DNA from: JACQPU01 sp039961715
GTDB taxonomy: Bacteria; Bacteroidota; Ignavibacteria; UBA10030
Assembly: GCA_039961715.1 (NCBI GenBank)
Contig: JABRVW010000100.1
Span: 5,258 to 69,257, forward strand
Direction: 5' to 3'
Length of the DNA stretch: 64,000 nt
The notes below the pieces were generated by a model. The model had not been told where the DNA came from. It saw nothing but the letters and a program-made list of their open reading frames with translations, and made no database searches. Every line of letters starts with the position of its first letter. The stretch's first letter is position 1. Position numbers and translations under genes: made by a program. Below, piece after piece: positions 33,033 through 41,490 of this stretch.

Positions 33033-34145
33033 GTGTTTTGCCTTTCTGCGCGCAATCTGATCCTCCAGGAGCTTCATCATCTCATCAGCCGAATTGTCCC
33101 AGTTGAACTGACGGGCCCATTCGAGTGCGGCGGCGGACAGCCTGACCCGAAGCGCGCGGTCACGAAGGAGCAAGAGCATTTTTGCGGCGAGCTGTTCGAT
33201 GTTGCCGTATTCGTATAAGAGGCCTGTTTGCCCATCCAGCACCGAATCCCGCAACCCCGGAACATCGCTGGCAATGACCGGCACTCCGCAGGCATTGGCT
33301 TCGATGACCGTCAGCCCCCATCCTTCCTTGGCAGAGGGGTTCACAACGAAGTTCATGGTTCTCAGGAGACCCACCTTTTCCTCAAGCGGGACGAATCCGC
33401 GAAACTCGACTTTCCCTTCAATGTGAAGCTCACGCGTCACGCGCTCGAGCGTCCTTCGCGCATCTCCTTCCCCTACAATGATCAGGCGCGCGTCCTTTGC
33501 ATCCCTTGCCACGATCGCAAACGCCTGGAGAAGGTCTTCGATGCTCTTGTACATCTTGAGCCGTCCCAGGTATCCAATCACATGGCTCTCCGCTTCCTGC
33601 CGGCCGGGGGTGTAAGTGCCGTGATCAACGCTGTTGGGAACGAGGAAGATATTGCCCGGACGGAAGCCGGCGGCAAGCAGTTCCTGCCTTGTGCTCTCTG
33701 AGACCACGGCCATCGGCGTGTTTCGGTACACTCTCCTGGCCAGCCATTCGGATCCAAGGACGTACAGCGCGCCGGGCACATGCGTCTCCGCAAAGATGCT
33801 CTTTCCGAAAAAATGATGGAGAATGCCGACAAGTGGCTCCCGGACATAGAGGGGGGTGAAAAAAGGGATTTTGTTCACGTCATCGACGACGATGTCGAAT
33901 TTCCCGCGAAAATCCCGAACATACCGCGGATACACCCGGTAATTGAAGAGATTCCGCCCGCCCTCCCGTACAATGCGGATCCCGTCAATCGTTTCCTCCC
34001 CAGCGCTCCCTTTGTAGCGGGAGCAGAAGAGGGTCACAGAATGTCCATGAGCCGCGATCCGGCGGAAGATCTCGTGCAAGTGAACCTCAGCCCCCCCGCC
34101 CAACGGGTTGGTGACGTCCTGCCAGTTCAACAGAAGAATGTTCAT
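33021..34145 (-). CDS. Glycosyltransferase family 4 (GT-B fold)
   Basis: 374 residues. N-terminal acceptor domain with NPLGGGAEVHLHEIFRRIA; C-terminal donor domain with VIGYLGRLKMYKSIEDLLQA and the family motif SAKEGWGLTVIEANACGVP (about residue 268-286), including the two Glu of the EX7E pattern. It probably transfers a hexose from a nucleotide sugar to a lipid-linked or protein-linked glycan. Last gene of a four-gene minus-strand cluster. Confidence 0.92.
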   Translation of the reverse strand: MNILLLNWQDVTNPLGGGAEVHLHEIFRRIAAHGHSVTLFCSRYKGSAGEETIDGIRIVREGGRNLFNYRVYPRYVRDFRGKFDIVVDDVNKIPFFTPLYVREPLVGILHHFFGKSIFAETHVPGALYVLGSEWLARRVYRNTPMAVVSESTRQELLAAGFRPGNIFLVPNSVDHGTYTPGRQEAESHVIGYLGRLKMYKSIEDLLQAFAIVARDAKDARLIIVGEGDARRTLERVTRELHIEGKVEFRGFVPLEEKVGLLRTMNFVVNPSAKEGWGLTVIEANACGVPVIASDVPGLRDSVLDGQTGLLYEYGNIEQLAAKMLLLLRDRALRVRLSAAALEWARQFNWDNSADEMMKLLEDQIARRKAKHSAP

Positions 34146-34149
34146 GCCG

Positions 34150-34941
34150 TCATTTCTTCGCTATGACCCCGATGGAGATGCCGGTGTAGAGCGGCAGGCG
34201 GGTTTCAAGCAGCCTCGAGCGAATCCTCGCGCGCATGCGTGTCAGACCCGATATGAACCTTGGATGCAAAGGCAATCTGATCCCTGCCTTCTTGCCGATT
34301 TCCCTGACCACGCGGTAGAAGAAGCTCGGATACATCCATTCGCCGTACGATGAAACCGGCGTCAACCCCAGCGAGGTCAGGTCATCCTGAAGTTCGCGCA
34401 GGGAGAATGATCGTTCCCAGCCTGCAAACCACTTGTCGGCGGCGATCAGAATATGCTTTGCCACGGTATAGAGGTGATATCGTTGAGGAACATCCACCAA
34501 GAGCAGGCCTCCTTTTCTGAGAACCCTGATGTTCTCTTTCAGGAGGAGCTCCGCAAAGGGTTTTCGAAAATGCTCAAGCAGCCCCTGGTGGAAGACGATG
34601 TCGAAGGTTCCGTCGCGAAAGGGAAGGTGGAAAGCGTCTCCGCCAATTACCTTGGTAGGGAGGGAACGTAACTCGGCAAGGCGTTTGAGAATCTGGAGGG
34701 AGTTGTCCGAATAGTCGAGCTGGTATACATCGGCCCCTGCCTCGGCGAGCGGAAAGCTATCGCGGCCTGTTCCAGCGCCGATTTCCAGCACGCGAGCCCT
34801 CTCGAGGCGCGTCACCCCCTTCAGGCTTCGCAGGATGCGGTCGGCATTCGAATACACCTCCGCCACCTCCTGCTTGTCTTCCCAAAAACTCTCCCAATCG
34901 GAGCGGCTGGATTCCTTGTCCGGCGGAGCCATGGGCGTCAC
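34150..34941 (-). CDS. Class I SAM-dependent methyltransferase
   Basis: 263 residues with the SAM-binding loop VLEIGAGTGRDSFPLAEAG (about 50-68), YQLDYSDNSL, and FDIVFHQGLLEHF. The substrate is unknown. The GTG at 34941 overlaps the stop of the DUF2723 gene (GTGA); an ATG three codons later is an alternative. Placed between a membrane glycosyltransferase and a GT4 enzyme, so it could methylate a sugar or a glycolipid. Confidence 0.85.
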   Translation of the reverse strand: MTPMAPPDKESSRSDWESFWEDKQEVAEVYSNADRILRSLKGVTRLERARVLEIGAGTGRDSFPLAEAGADVYQLDYSDNSLQILKRLAELRSLPTKVIGGDAFHLPFRDGTFDIVFHQGLLEHFRKPFAELLLKENIRVLRKGGLLLVDVPQRYHLYTVAKHILIAADKWFAGWERSFSLRELQDDLTSLGLTPVSSYGEWMYPSFFYRVVREIGKKAGIRLPLHPRFISGLTRMRARIRSRLLETRLPLYTGISIGVIAKK

Positions 34942-37634
34942 TTCGGGACCACGGATCCCTTTCCACTGTCTGCCAAAAGCGATTGCAGCGCGGCCTTCCG
35001 CTCGTTCACAAACTGGTCAACTCCCTGTTCCATGCTGTATACTTCGCGAAGGGCATCAAGAACTCTGAGAGCATCCTGGTACCGCCCCAGATTCTCGTAC
35101 GCCTGGAGGAGGAGGATATAGGGGTTATCCTGGACCACAGGCCTTCGTTCCCGTCTCGCCACGATTGGCTCCGCCTCGGCGACAATTTCTGCCATCAGTG
35201 CCTGATACATTTCGTTCCGACCCGCCATCCGGTAGTAGTTGGCAATATCAAACATCATCGAAAGGCCCATGGGGATGATCCGCCGCGGAATGACCTCCTC
35301 CATCCGGTCCAGCACTTCCGCGAACTTCCCGGCCTGTTGTTCAACGTTGGCATAGTAATATCCCAGCGAAAGAAATGCCTGGCGGTAATTTGCCATCAAC
35401 CGTCGTGCGTCTTCATCCAGATACACACTGCTGTCCTGCAATCCGCGCCAGAGAAATCCGGGCTGGTAGGTCTTCGACGGCTTCTCAATATCCGTGAAGT
35501 AGTTCTCCCTCATCTTTTCCGGGGACAGATTTTGCCAGTACGCTCCGCGGCGCGGCACCAGGCGGAAGGCCAGCCCCTCCAACTGCATGTAGTCGCGTAA
35601 CCCGATCTTGCTGTCGTCGGAGACGGTCATGGCAAAGTAGATCGGCCGTTCCCAGTTGTTCGTGCGGATGATATCGTACACCATGATGTCCTGCACACGG
35701 AGAAGCGTGTACTGTCCCATGCTGATCGTGGGAGCGAGCGTAAACTGGATCACACCCCTGTTCGTGAGCGAGGTATCCTTCACACCAAAACGGTCGATGA
35801 CCGGCTTTGGAAGCGGAAGCTCCCGGACCTGCGCCTGCCAGGGAATGGGCCCAAGCTGGGAAATCCGGTTGTCCGGAGTGCTGATCGGAACTTTCCTGGC
35901 ACCGTATGGCTCGAGGTGTTTGAGCTGACTGATGTACCAATCGGTATTCAGCAAGCTCAGATTCACGATCCGGACATCCCTCCGAATCCCTTCAACATCC
36001 TGAAGATACCACAACGGAAAGGTGTCGTTGTCGCCGTTGGTGAAGAGAATCGCATCTTCGTCGCAGGATTGCAGAAGATTGTAGGAATAATCCCAGGCAA
36101 CATAATTTCCCGATCTATCCTGTTCATGGAAATTCACGCGCAGCATGTTGGCCGGGACGAGCACGAAGGCCGCCGCAAGCACACCGTAGGGAAGCGCTAC
36201 AGGTTGGGAGGCAGAGAAGAATCGTTCCTTGATCTCATCGATGATCGCCACAACCCCCATGCCGATCCACATGGCAAACACAAAAAAGGACCCCACATAG
36301 AAGTAGTCGCGCTCCCGTGGCTGAGGCTCTTGCATGTTAAAGTACACCACAAGCACGATCCCCATGAGGAGAAAAAAGGTCACAGAAACGAATCCCATCT
36401 TCCAATCCCGCGACCAATGGTGAAACGCGCCGATCAATCCCAGAAGGAGCGGTATTCCGTAGAGCTTGCTCAGATCAACGCCCGCCTCCTTCCAGTCTCC
36501 TTCCTGCCCCACGAAATTCCATCCGAAGTACCGGAAATACATATGCCCAAGCTGATAGCGCCAGAAGTAGTCCCAGTCACTGGTGTAGTTTTGATGCGCT
36601 GCGGCCTGCTCGGGCTCCGTGACGTTCCAGCGGCGGTTCAGCAGAGGTGCCGTTCCATACTGTTCGCGGTTCAGATAGCTGATGAGCCGCTCCAGGTTGT
36701 GAGGATTGTTCTCGTTCATGGGCGGATTGGCATTCGCCCGGATCAGCACCATGGTGTACGTCGAATAGCCAAGCATGATCAGCAGAAACGAAAGAAGGGC
36801 GATATTCATGATCCGATCGTTCCGCTGAATCGACCGGTAGACGCCATACACAGCCCCCGCGATGGCAGCAATCGGGATGATCTGAAAGATCACGTTCCGC
36901 TCGCCCATCAACTCGCCATCAAGCAGGCTCGGAACCCACTTCACAATGCCCGGATAAATGACCCCGAAAATCAACACCGCCACGACGCCGAATTTGATGA
37001 ATCCATTGATCGAGAACTCATACAGCCTGAAGTACACGATCAGCATCACGGAGAACAAGGCGAGGATCGCAAGGAGATGAACGCCCACCGACAGGCCGAT
37101 GAGGTATGCGATCATCAGGAGATACACATCCCCGCGCTGCCAGTCCGAACGCTCATGCCAGCGTAGTGCCAGCCAAAGCACAGAGCTTACGAAAAGCATG
37201 CTCAGGCCATAGACTTCCGCCTCCACGGCATTGAACCAGAATGTCCTGCTGAAGGTCAGAGAAAGCGCGCCGATCGCCGAACTGCCGAAAACGACAAGAG
37301 CCTCGTACAGATTCGCCGGTCTCCCCCTCCACATGGTTATGAAACGGACGGAAATGAGGTACAGGAACATGACCGTCCCGGCGCTGGAGAGCGCGGACAC
37401 CATGTGCATGCGAACCGCAATATCCGACGAGATCGGAATATTGCTGAACAGATGTGCGACAAGCAAAAACAAGGGGGCACCGGGAGGATGCGGCACCTGC
37501 AAAGAGTAGGCCGCCGCCATGAACTCGCCAACGTCCCAAAACACGACCGTGGGGGGCAGGGTGATGATATAGGTCGCCAGGGATATGACTCCGACCGCTG
37601 CTGCAATGATCCGATGTAAGCGATGATAGGTCAT
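34938..37634 (-). CDS. DUF2723 multi-pass membrane protein, predicted O-glycosyltransferase
   Basis: 898 residues: the N-terminal half has about a dozen hydrophobic helices and begins with a PMT/GT-C-like segment (PPTVVFWDVGEFMAAAYSLQ and QVPHPPGAPLFLLVAHLF, with the acidic WDVGE loop). The C-terminal 350 residues are soluble and end in helical TPR-like repeats. Human TMEM260, of the same DUF2723 family, is an O-mannosyltransferase, so a lipid-phosphate-sugar dependent protein glycosyltransferase is a reasonable inference. Overlaps the genes on both sides by 4 bases. Confidence 0.85.
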   Translation of the reverse strand: MTYHRLHRIIAAAVGVISLATYIITLPPTVVFWDVGEFMAAAYSLQVPHPPGAPLFLLVAHLFSNIPISSDIAVRMHMVSALSSAGTVMFLYLISVRFITMWRGRPANLYEALVVFGSSAIGALSLTFSRTFWFNAVEAEVYGLSMLFVSSVLWLALRWHERSDWQRGDVYLLMIAYLIGLSVGVHLLAILALFSVMLIVYFRLYEFSINGFIKFGVVAVLIFGVIYPGIVKWVPSLLDGELMGERNVIFQIIPIAAIAGAVYGVYRSIQRNDRIMNIALLSFLLIMLGYSTYTMVLIRANANPPMNENNPHNLERLISYLNREQYGTAPLLNRRWNVTEPEQAAAHQNYTSDWDYFWRYQLGHMYFRYFGWNFVGQEGDWKEAGVDLSKLYGIPLLLGLIGAFHHWSRDWKMGFVSVTFFLLMGIVLVVYFNMQEPQPRERDYFYVGSFFVFAMWIGMGVVAIIDEIKERFFSASQPVALPYGVLAAAFVLVPANMLRVNFHEQDRSGNYVAWDYSYNLLQSCDEDAILFTNGDNDTFPLWYLQDVEGIRRDVRIVNLSLLNTDWYISQLKHLEPYGARKVPISTPDNRISQLGPIPWQAQVRELPLPKPVIDRFGVKDTSLTNRGVIQFTLAPTISMGQYTLLRVQDIMVYDIIRTNNWERPIYFAMTVSDDSKIGLRDYMQLEGLAFRLVPRRGAYWQNLSPEKMRENYFTDIEKPSKTYQPGFLWRGLQDSSVYLDEDARRLMANYRQAFLSLGYYYANVEQQAGKFAEVLDRMEEVIPRRIIPMGLSMMFDIANYYRMAGRNEMYQALMAEIVAEAEPIVARRERRPVVQDNPYILLLQAYENLGRYQDALRVLDALREVYSMEQGVDQFVNERKAALQSLLADSGKGSVVPK

Positions 37635-38407
37635 TCTCGTTCCTTTGGAGTACGTGCAGAGTGCCGCCCCTTCAATGCATCACGGGCATCGCCCTTCTTC
37701 GTTGCACAAACGATATACTTGTCCCGAAACGGCCTCGGCGGGCCAAAGCTCCATCCAACCAACCGTTCCGAAAAATCGTCGAGGACCCATTGCGTCTCAT
37801 AAAAGGCGTTCACAGCAAGCTTCCTCTGGAGCTCCGTTGTGAAGATGAAACGGCCCTGAGGGGCCAGATGCCTGTCGACAGCATCGAGGGCCGCATGAAG
37901 ACGCTCCCTGGTCACGATGTGCTGGGCAACGTCGATCATGGTGACCAACGAAAACTCGCCGTCGATTGGAACACGACCGCTCGCGATGTCGGCCTTGACA
38001 AAGTGAAATCCAGGGAACCGCTGACGGAGGTCCGGGAAAAGGACATCTGTAATGTCGACGCCGTGGTACTTCGTGACGCCTGCTGAACGAAACAACTCCG
38101 CGTAAAAACCGGTAGCGCACCCGATTTCCAGGACGGCTGACCTCGTCAGGTCGATACCCTCATCCCGGCAAACCTCCGTGAACACCTTGGCCGCATTCCG
38201 GTACGATCGCTCGTTTTCTTCACGCGAGTAACCGTCATGGCCCGGCCCCATCAGGTTCAACCGGTATTTCCTGAACCGGTCACCCCAAAACCGTTCGGCA
38301 TCGTAGCCGTTCCGGGAGGCGTATTTCCAACGCCCAAGGGTCAGCTTGTACAGTGCGCGCCCCACAAATCCGAACGGGTTCCGCAAAAAGCTCTGCAAAT
38401 GTGACAC
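37631..38407 (-). CDS. Class I SAM-dependent methyltransferase
   Basis: 258 residues with a clear SAM-binding motif VLEIGCATGFYAELFRSAG (about 92-110), YHGVDITDVLF, and VTMIDVAQHIV. The sequence differs from the methyltransferase at 34150. First gene of the glycan cluster, overlapping the DUF2723 gene by 4 bases. Substrate unknown. Confidence 0.85.
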   Translation of the reverse strand: MSHLQSFLRNPFGFVGRALYKLTLGRWKYASRNGYDAERFWGDRFRKYRLNLMGPGHDGYSREENERSYRNAAKVFTEVCRDEGIDLTRSAVLEIGCATGFYAELFRSAGVTKYHGVDITDVLFPDLRQRFPGFHFVKADIASGRVPIDGEFSLVTMIDVAQHIVTRERLHAALDAVDRHLAPQGRFIFTTELQRKLAVNAFYETQWVLDDFSERLVGWSFGPPRPFRDKYIVCATKKGDARDALKGRHSARTPKERE

Positions 38408-38466
38408 GTCTGTTTTCTATCAGGCCGAGGTGATGGGGAGCATGCGCGAATCGAAAAAATCCATGA

Positions 38467-38495
38467 AATGTATCCCAAAAAGGCTTCAACCGCAA
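38467..38495 (-). promoter_or_regulatory. Promoter of the methyltransferase/DUF2723/GT4 cluster
   Basis: On the minus strand, TTGCGG (38495-38490), 17-base spacer, TACATT (38472-38467), about 60 bases before the first start codon. Confidence 0.5.
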
Positions 38496-38511
38496 GGATT
38501 TCCCCTCTGCT

Positions 38512-39663
38512 TCAACGCAGACGCAACGCGATTTCATCACAGAGCGAGTACCCTGTCGGGGTCAGACGAAGAACATGGTGTTCGAAGACCGCCAGTCCGG
38601 ACCGGAGAAGGTCTTCGATCACCTCCCCGTATCGCTCAAACAGATCGATATCGTGTCGTTGTCTGAAACCGGCAATGTCGATTCCCGTGCTTCGCAGACC
38701 GAGAAAGATTTCTTCTTCGACCGCCTGATCCCGGCTCAGCCGTTCTTCGCCGGCAACGGGCAACTGTCCTTGTGCGATCCTCTGAGTATAGGAATTGAGG
38801 TTGGAGACATTCCACCATCGGACCCCGTTCCAGTGCGAGTGCGCGGAAGGACCGAATCCCAGGTAATTCCCCCGATTCCAATAATTAAGGTTGTGACGGG
38901 AATGAAATCCCGGCCTGGCAAAGTTCGACACCTCGTATTGTGTGAATCCATTCGACATCAGCATTTCGATGGTCGTTGCATACAAGTCCGCGTCGACCTC
39001 GGGCGGCAGTGTCGCGATCTGTTTCGTCTCCACCATTCGCTGGAGTGGTGTGCCAGGTTCCACAATAAGACTGTAGCATGAGAGGTGCTGAGGCCCGAGG
39101 GCAATCGCCTGCTCCAGGTTCTGCATCCACCGTTCCCTTGACTGGCCCGGCAGCGAAAACATCAGATCCACGCTGACGTTCTCGAATCCGGCATCCCTCG
39201 CGGCACGGACACACTCCTTGGCCTGTTGGGAGGAGTGAATTCGTGTCAGGAACCGGAGGTCGTCCTCATGGAACGACTGGATCCCTATGCTCAACCGGTT
39301 GATCCCCGCCGCCCGGAAGGCCTCCAGTTTCCCGGCGTCCACCGTGCCGGGGTTTGTTTCCACGGTGATCTCGGCGTCCGGATCGATTGTGAAGCTGGAG
39401 CGCAGGAGACTCAGGATCTCCTGGAGATCAGACGGAGAAAGGAGGGAAGGAGTTCCGCCCCCGAAAAAGACCGTTTCGAACCGGCTTTGCAGCGTCCTGT
39501 CGGCCGAGCGGAGATCAATTTCCTTCTCCAGCGAAACAAGGAATTCCCTGATCAGCGTCGCGTAATCCCTTGCCGCTGAATCACCGGGCGCGATCGAATA
39601 GAAATCGCAGTAAATGCACTTGTGCTCGCAGAACGGAATATGAAGATAGAGCGATGCACTCAT
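38512..39663 (-). CDS. hemW: HemW-like radical SAM protein (coproporphyrinogen III oxidase family)
   Basis: The radical-SAM cluster motif CEHKCIYCDF lies at residues 12-21 after the start SASLYLHIPF. It is followed by FFGGGTPSLL, TVETNPGT, RLSIGIQSFHEDDLRFL and the C-terminal HemW domain (NYWNRGNYLGFGPSAHSH). 383 residues. HemW is a heme chaperone rather than the HemN oxidase; the N-terminal Cys pattern CxxxCxxC without a fourth Cys fits HemW. The ATG at 39663 is used because upstream codons lie in lepB. Four bases separate it from lepB. Confidence 0.92.
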   Translation of the reverse strand: MSASLYLHIPFCEHKCIYCDFYSIAPGDSAARDYATLIREFLVSLEKEIDLRSADRTLQSRFETVFFGGGTPSLLSPSDLQEILSLLRSSFTIDPDAEITVETNPGTVDAGKLEAFRAAGINRLSIGIQSFHEDDLRFLTRIHSSQQAKECVRAARDAGFENVSVDLMFSLPGQSRERWMQNLEQAIALGPQHLSCYSLIVEPGTPLQRMVETKQIATLPPEVDADLYATTIEMLMSNGFTQYEVSNFARPGFHSRHNLNYWNRGNYLGFGPSAHSHWNGVRWWNVSNLNSYTQRIAQGQLPVAGEERLSRDQAVEEEIFLGLRSTGIDIAGFRQRHDIDLFERYGEVIEDLLRSGLAVFEHHVLRLTPTGYSLCDEIALRLR

Positions 39664-39667
39664 GGTT

Positions 39668-40558
39668 CTACCGTACCAGGGTCCCGATTCTTTCCCACCG
39701 GATGCTCGCGAGCTTTCTGCCGAAGCTGCTCCAGGCGACATCGGGATCCCACGACCAATACACGAGAAGGGCCTCTCCGACAAGGTTCTCCTCGGGAACA
39801 AACCCCCAGAACCTGCTGTCCATGCTGTTGCGCCGATTGTCGCCAAGCATGAAGTAATAGTTTCCGGCAACGGTGTAGGAATCGGCCGGCTGGCCGTCCA
39901 GGGTGACGGTTCCGTCCGGAAGGACGTCCAGAGCCTGGCCTTCATGGTGAAGCAATGCCTTCCATTCCTCAGCATTCTCCGCGGTCAGCGTAATCGCCTG
40001 GCCTTCATACGGAACGACGACAGGGCCAAAGTCATCCTCTGTATAAGCTCCGCCCGGAACCGCCCGGGGACCGGCACCTCCGTTCATCTTCACGGTGCGG
40101 GAGAACAGGAGCTCCCGGCCATTGATGAACACCCTCCCCTGCCTCAGGGCAACGGTGTCACCGGGCAATCCGATACAGCGCTTGATGTAGTTGACGTCGA
40201 ATCCTTCCGTCGCGACAGAGCCTTCGAGTTGAGGAAACTCAAACACAACGACGTCACCCCTCCGCACCTCCCTCCAGGGAATGGAAACCGTCGGAAGCCT
40301 GATGGATGTCAAGGGGATGCGACGCGGAGTGCGCAGGCCGTACGCAAGCTTATTCACGAGCAAGAAATCCCCGATCTGCAAAGTGTTCTCCATCGAGCCC
40401 GAGGGGATTCTGAACGCCTCCAGCACGCAGGCCTTGATGGCCAGCGCAACGACGAGCGTCACCAGGATCGTCTTTGCGTATTCCTTGAGAATCAGGGCTG
40501 TCGATGGGCGGACAACATCCCTTGCGTCGACGACCTGATCTGTCTGCTCCTGCGTCAT
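39668..40558 (-). CDS. lepB: Signal peptidase I, copy 2
   Basis: Removes signal peptides from exported proteins. One membrane helix (about 28-46), then the catalytic Ser55 in RIPSGSMENTL and Lys126 in NYIKRCIGLPGD; the box E motif GDNRRNSMDSRFWG is at about 237-250. 296 residues with a large inserted domain between the Lys and box E. It lies 6 bases downstream of a second lepB; the two differ clearly in sequence. Confidence 0.94.
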   Translation of the reverse strand: MTQEQTDQVVDARDVVRPSTALILKEYAKTILVTLVVALAIKACVLEAFRIPSGSMENTLQIGDFLLVNKLAYGLRTPRRIPLTSIRLPTVSIPWREVRRGDVVVFEFPQLEGSVATEGFDVNYIKRCIGLPGDTVALRQGRVFINGRELLFSRTVKMNGGAGPRAVPGGAYTEDDFGPVVVPYEGQAITLTAENAEEWKALLHHEGQALDVLPDGTVTLDGQPADSYTVAGNYYFMLGDNRRNSMDSRFWGFVPEENLVGEALLVYWSWDPDVAWSSFGRKLASIRWERIGTLVR

Positions 40559-40564
40559 CGCCGT

Positions 40565-41473
40565 CTACTTAATGAGTGTTCCAACCCTTGTCCATCGGAT
40601 CGACCCGAGCCTGCTGAAAATATTATAGAGGGGAATGTTGGTGTCCCACGACCAGTAAACAAGAATCGGAGAGCCTACCAGGTTTTCCTCCGGGATGAAT
40701 CCCCAGTACCGGCTGTCCAGACTGTTATCCCGGTGATCACCCATTCCGAAGAGATAGTTGTGTTGCACGGTGTATTCCGTCGTCGGCGTACCGTCGATGA
40801 ACACTCTCTCCCCCACGCGCCAGATCTGATGTCCCTCGCGTTTGATGAAGGTCTCCCATGCTCTGTACGCATCGCCCGTGAGGCCGACCTTCATGCCTGC
40901 AAAGGGGACGACAAGGGGACCGTAATTATCCTCGTTCCAACCCGACCCAGGCGGAAAGATGCGCTCATCCGGGACAGTATCCGGCACGCGCGCAGGATCG
41001 CTGAACTTCAGGTTTCGCGGAAGCGGAGCCGGTTCCCCGTTGACATAGAGCACGCGGTCGATGATCTGAATCGTATCGGCCGGGAGGCCGACACAGCGTT
41101 TCAGGTAGAATTGGAATTCTTCGGGATTCACCTCCTCCCGGTATCCCGGAAACTCGAACACGATCACGTCTCCCCGTTCCACGTCCTTGATTGCCGGGAG
41201 ACGGAACCAGGGAAGACGTACATTCGTGAAAGGGATGTTTCTCGGCGAGGTTCCGCCATAGATGAACTTGTTCACGAAGAGCAGGTCTCCTGTCAGCACT
41301 TCGTTCTCCATGGATCCCGTCGGGACGAGAAAGGACGCGACCACGAAGTTGTTCAGCAGGAGAAATGCGCCCAGGATGATGCCTGTCTCCTTGAGGAAGG
41401 CCAACGCCCTGGCCTTGAACGACAGCGGAGCCGCGGGTTCTTCCTTCTTTTTTGGTTCTTTGTCCTTCGCCAC
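40565..41473 (-). CDS. lepB: Signal peptidase I, copy 1
   Basis: 302 residues from a GTG start preceded by AAAGGA; a longer frame upstream overlaps lepA and is rejected. The N-terminus is charged (AKDKEPKKKEEP), followed by one membrane helix (about 30-48). Catalytic Ser54 in VPTGSMENEV and Lys125 in FYLKRCVGLPAD; box E GDHRDNSLDSRYWG. It closely parallels the adjacent copy in layout, so the pair came from a tandem duplication. Confidence 0.94.
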   Translation of the reverse strand: MAKDKEPKKKEEPAAPLSFKARALAFLKETGIILGAFLLLNNFVVASFLVPTGSMENEVLTGDLLFVNKFIYGGTSPRNIPFTNVRLPWFRLPAIKDVERGDVIVFEFPGYREEVNPEEFQFYLKRCVGLPADTIQIIDRVLYVNGEPAPLPRNLKFSDPARVPDTVPDERIFPPGSGWNEDNYGPLVVPFAGMKVGLTGDAYRAWETFIKREGHQIWRVGERVFIDGTPTTEYTVQHNYLFGMGDHRDNSLDSRYWGFIPEENLVGSPILVYWSWDTNIPLYNIFSRLGSIRWTRVGTLIK

Positions 41474-41490
41474 GCTTATTCCTTTCGGTG

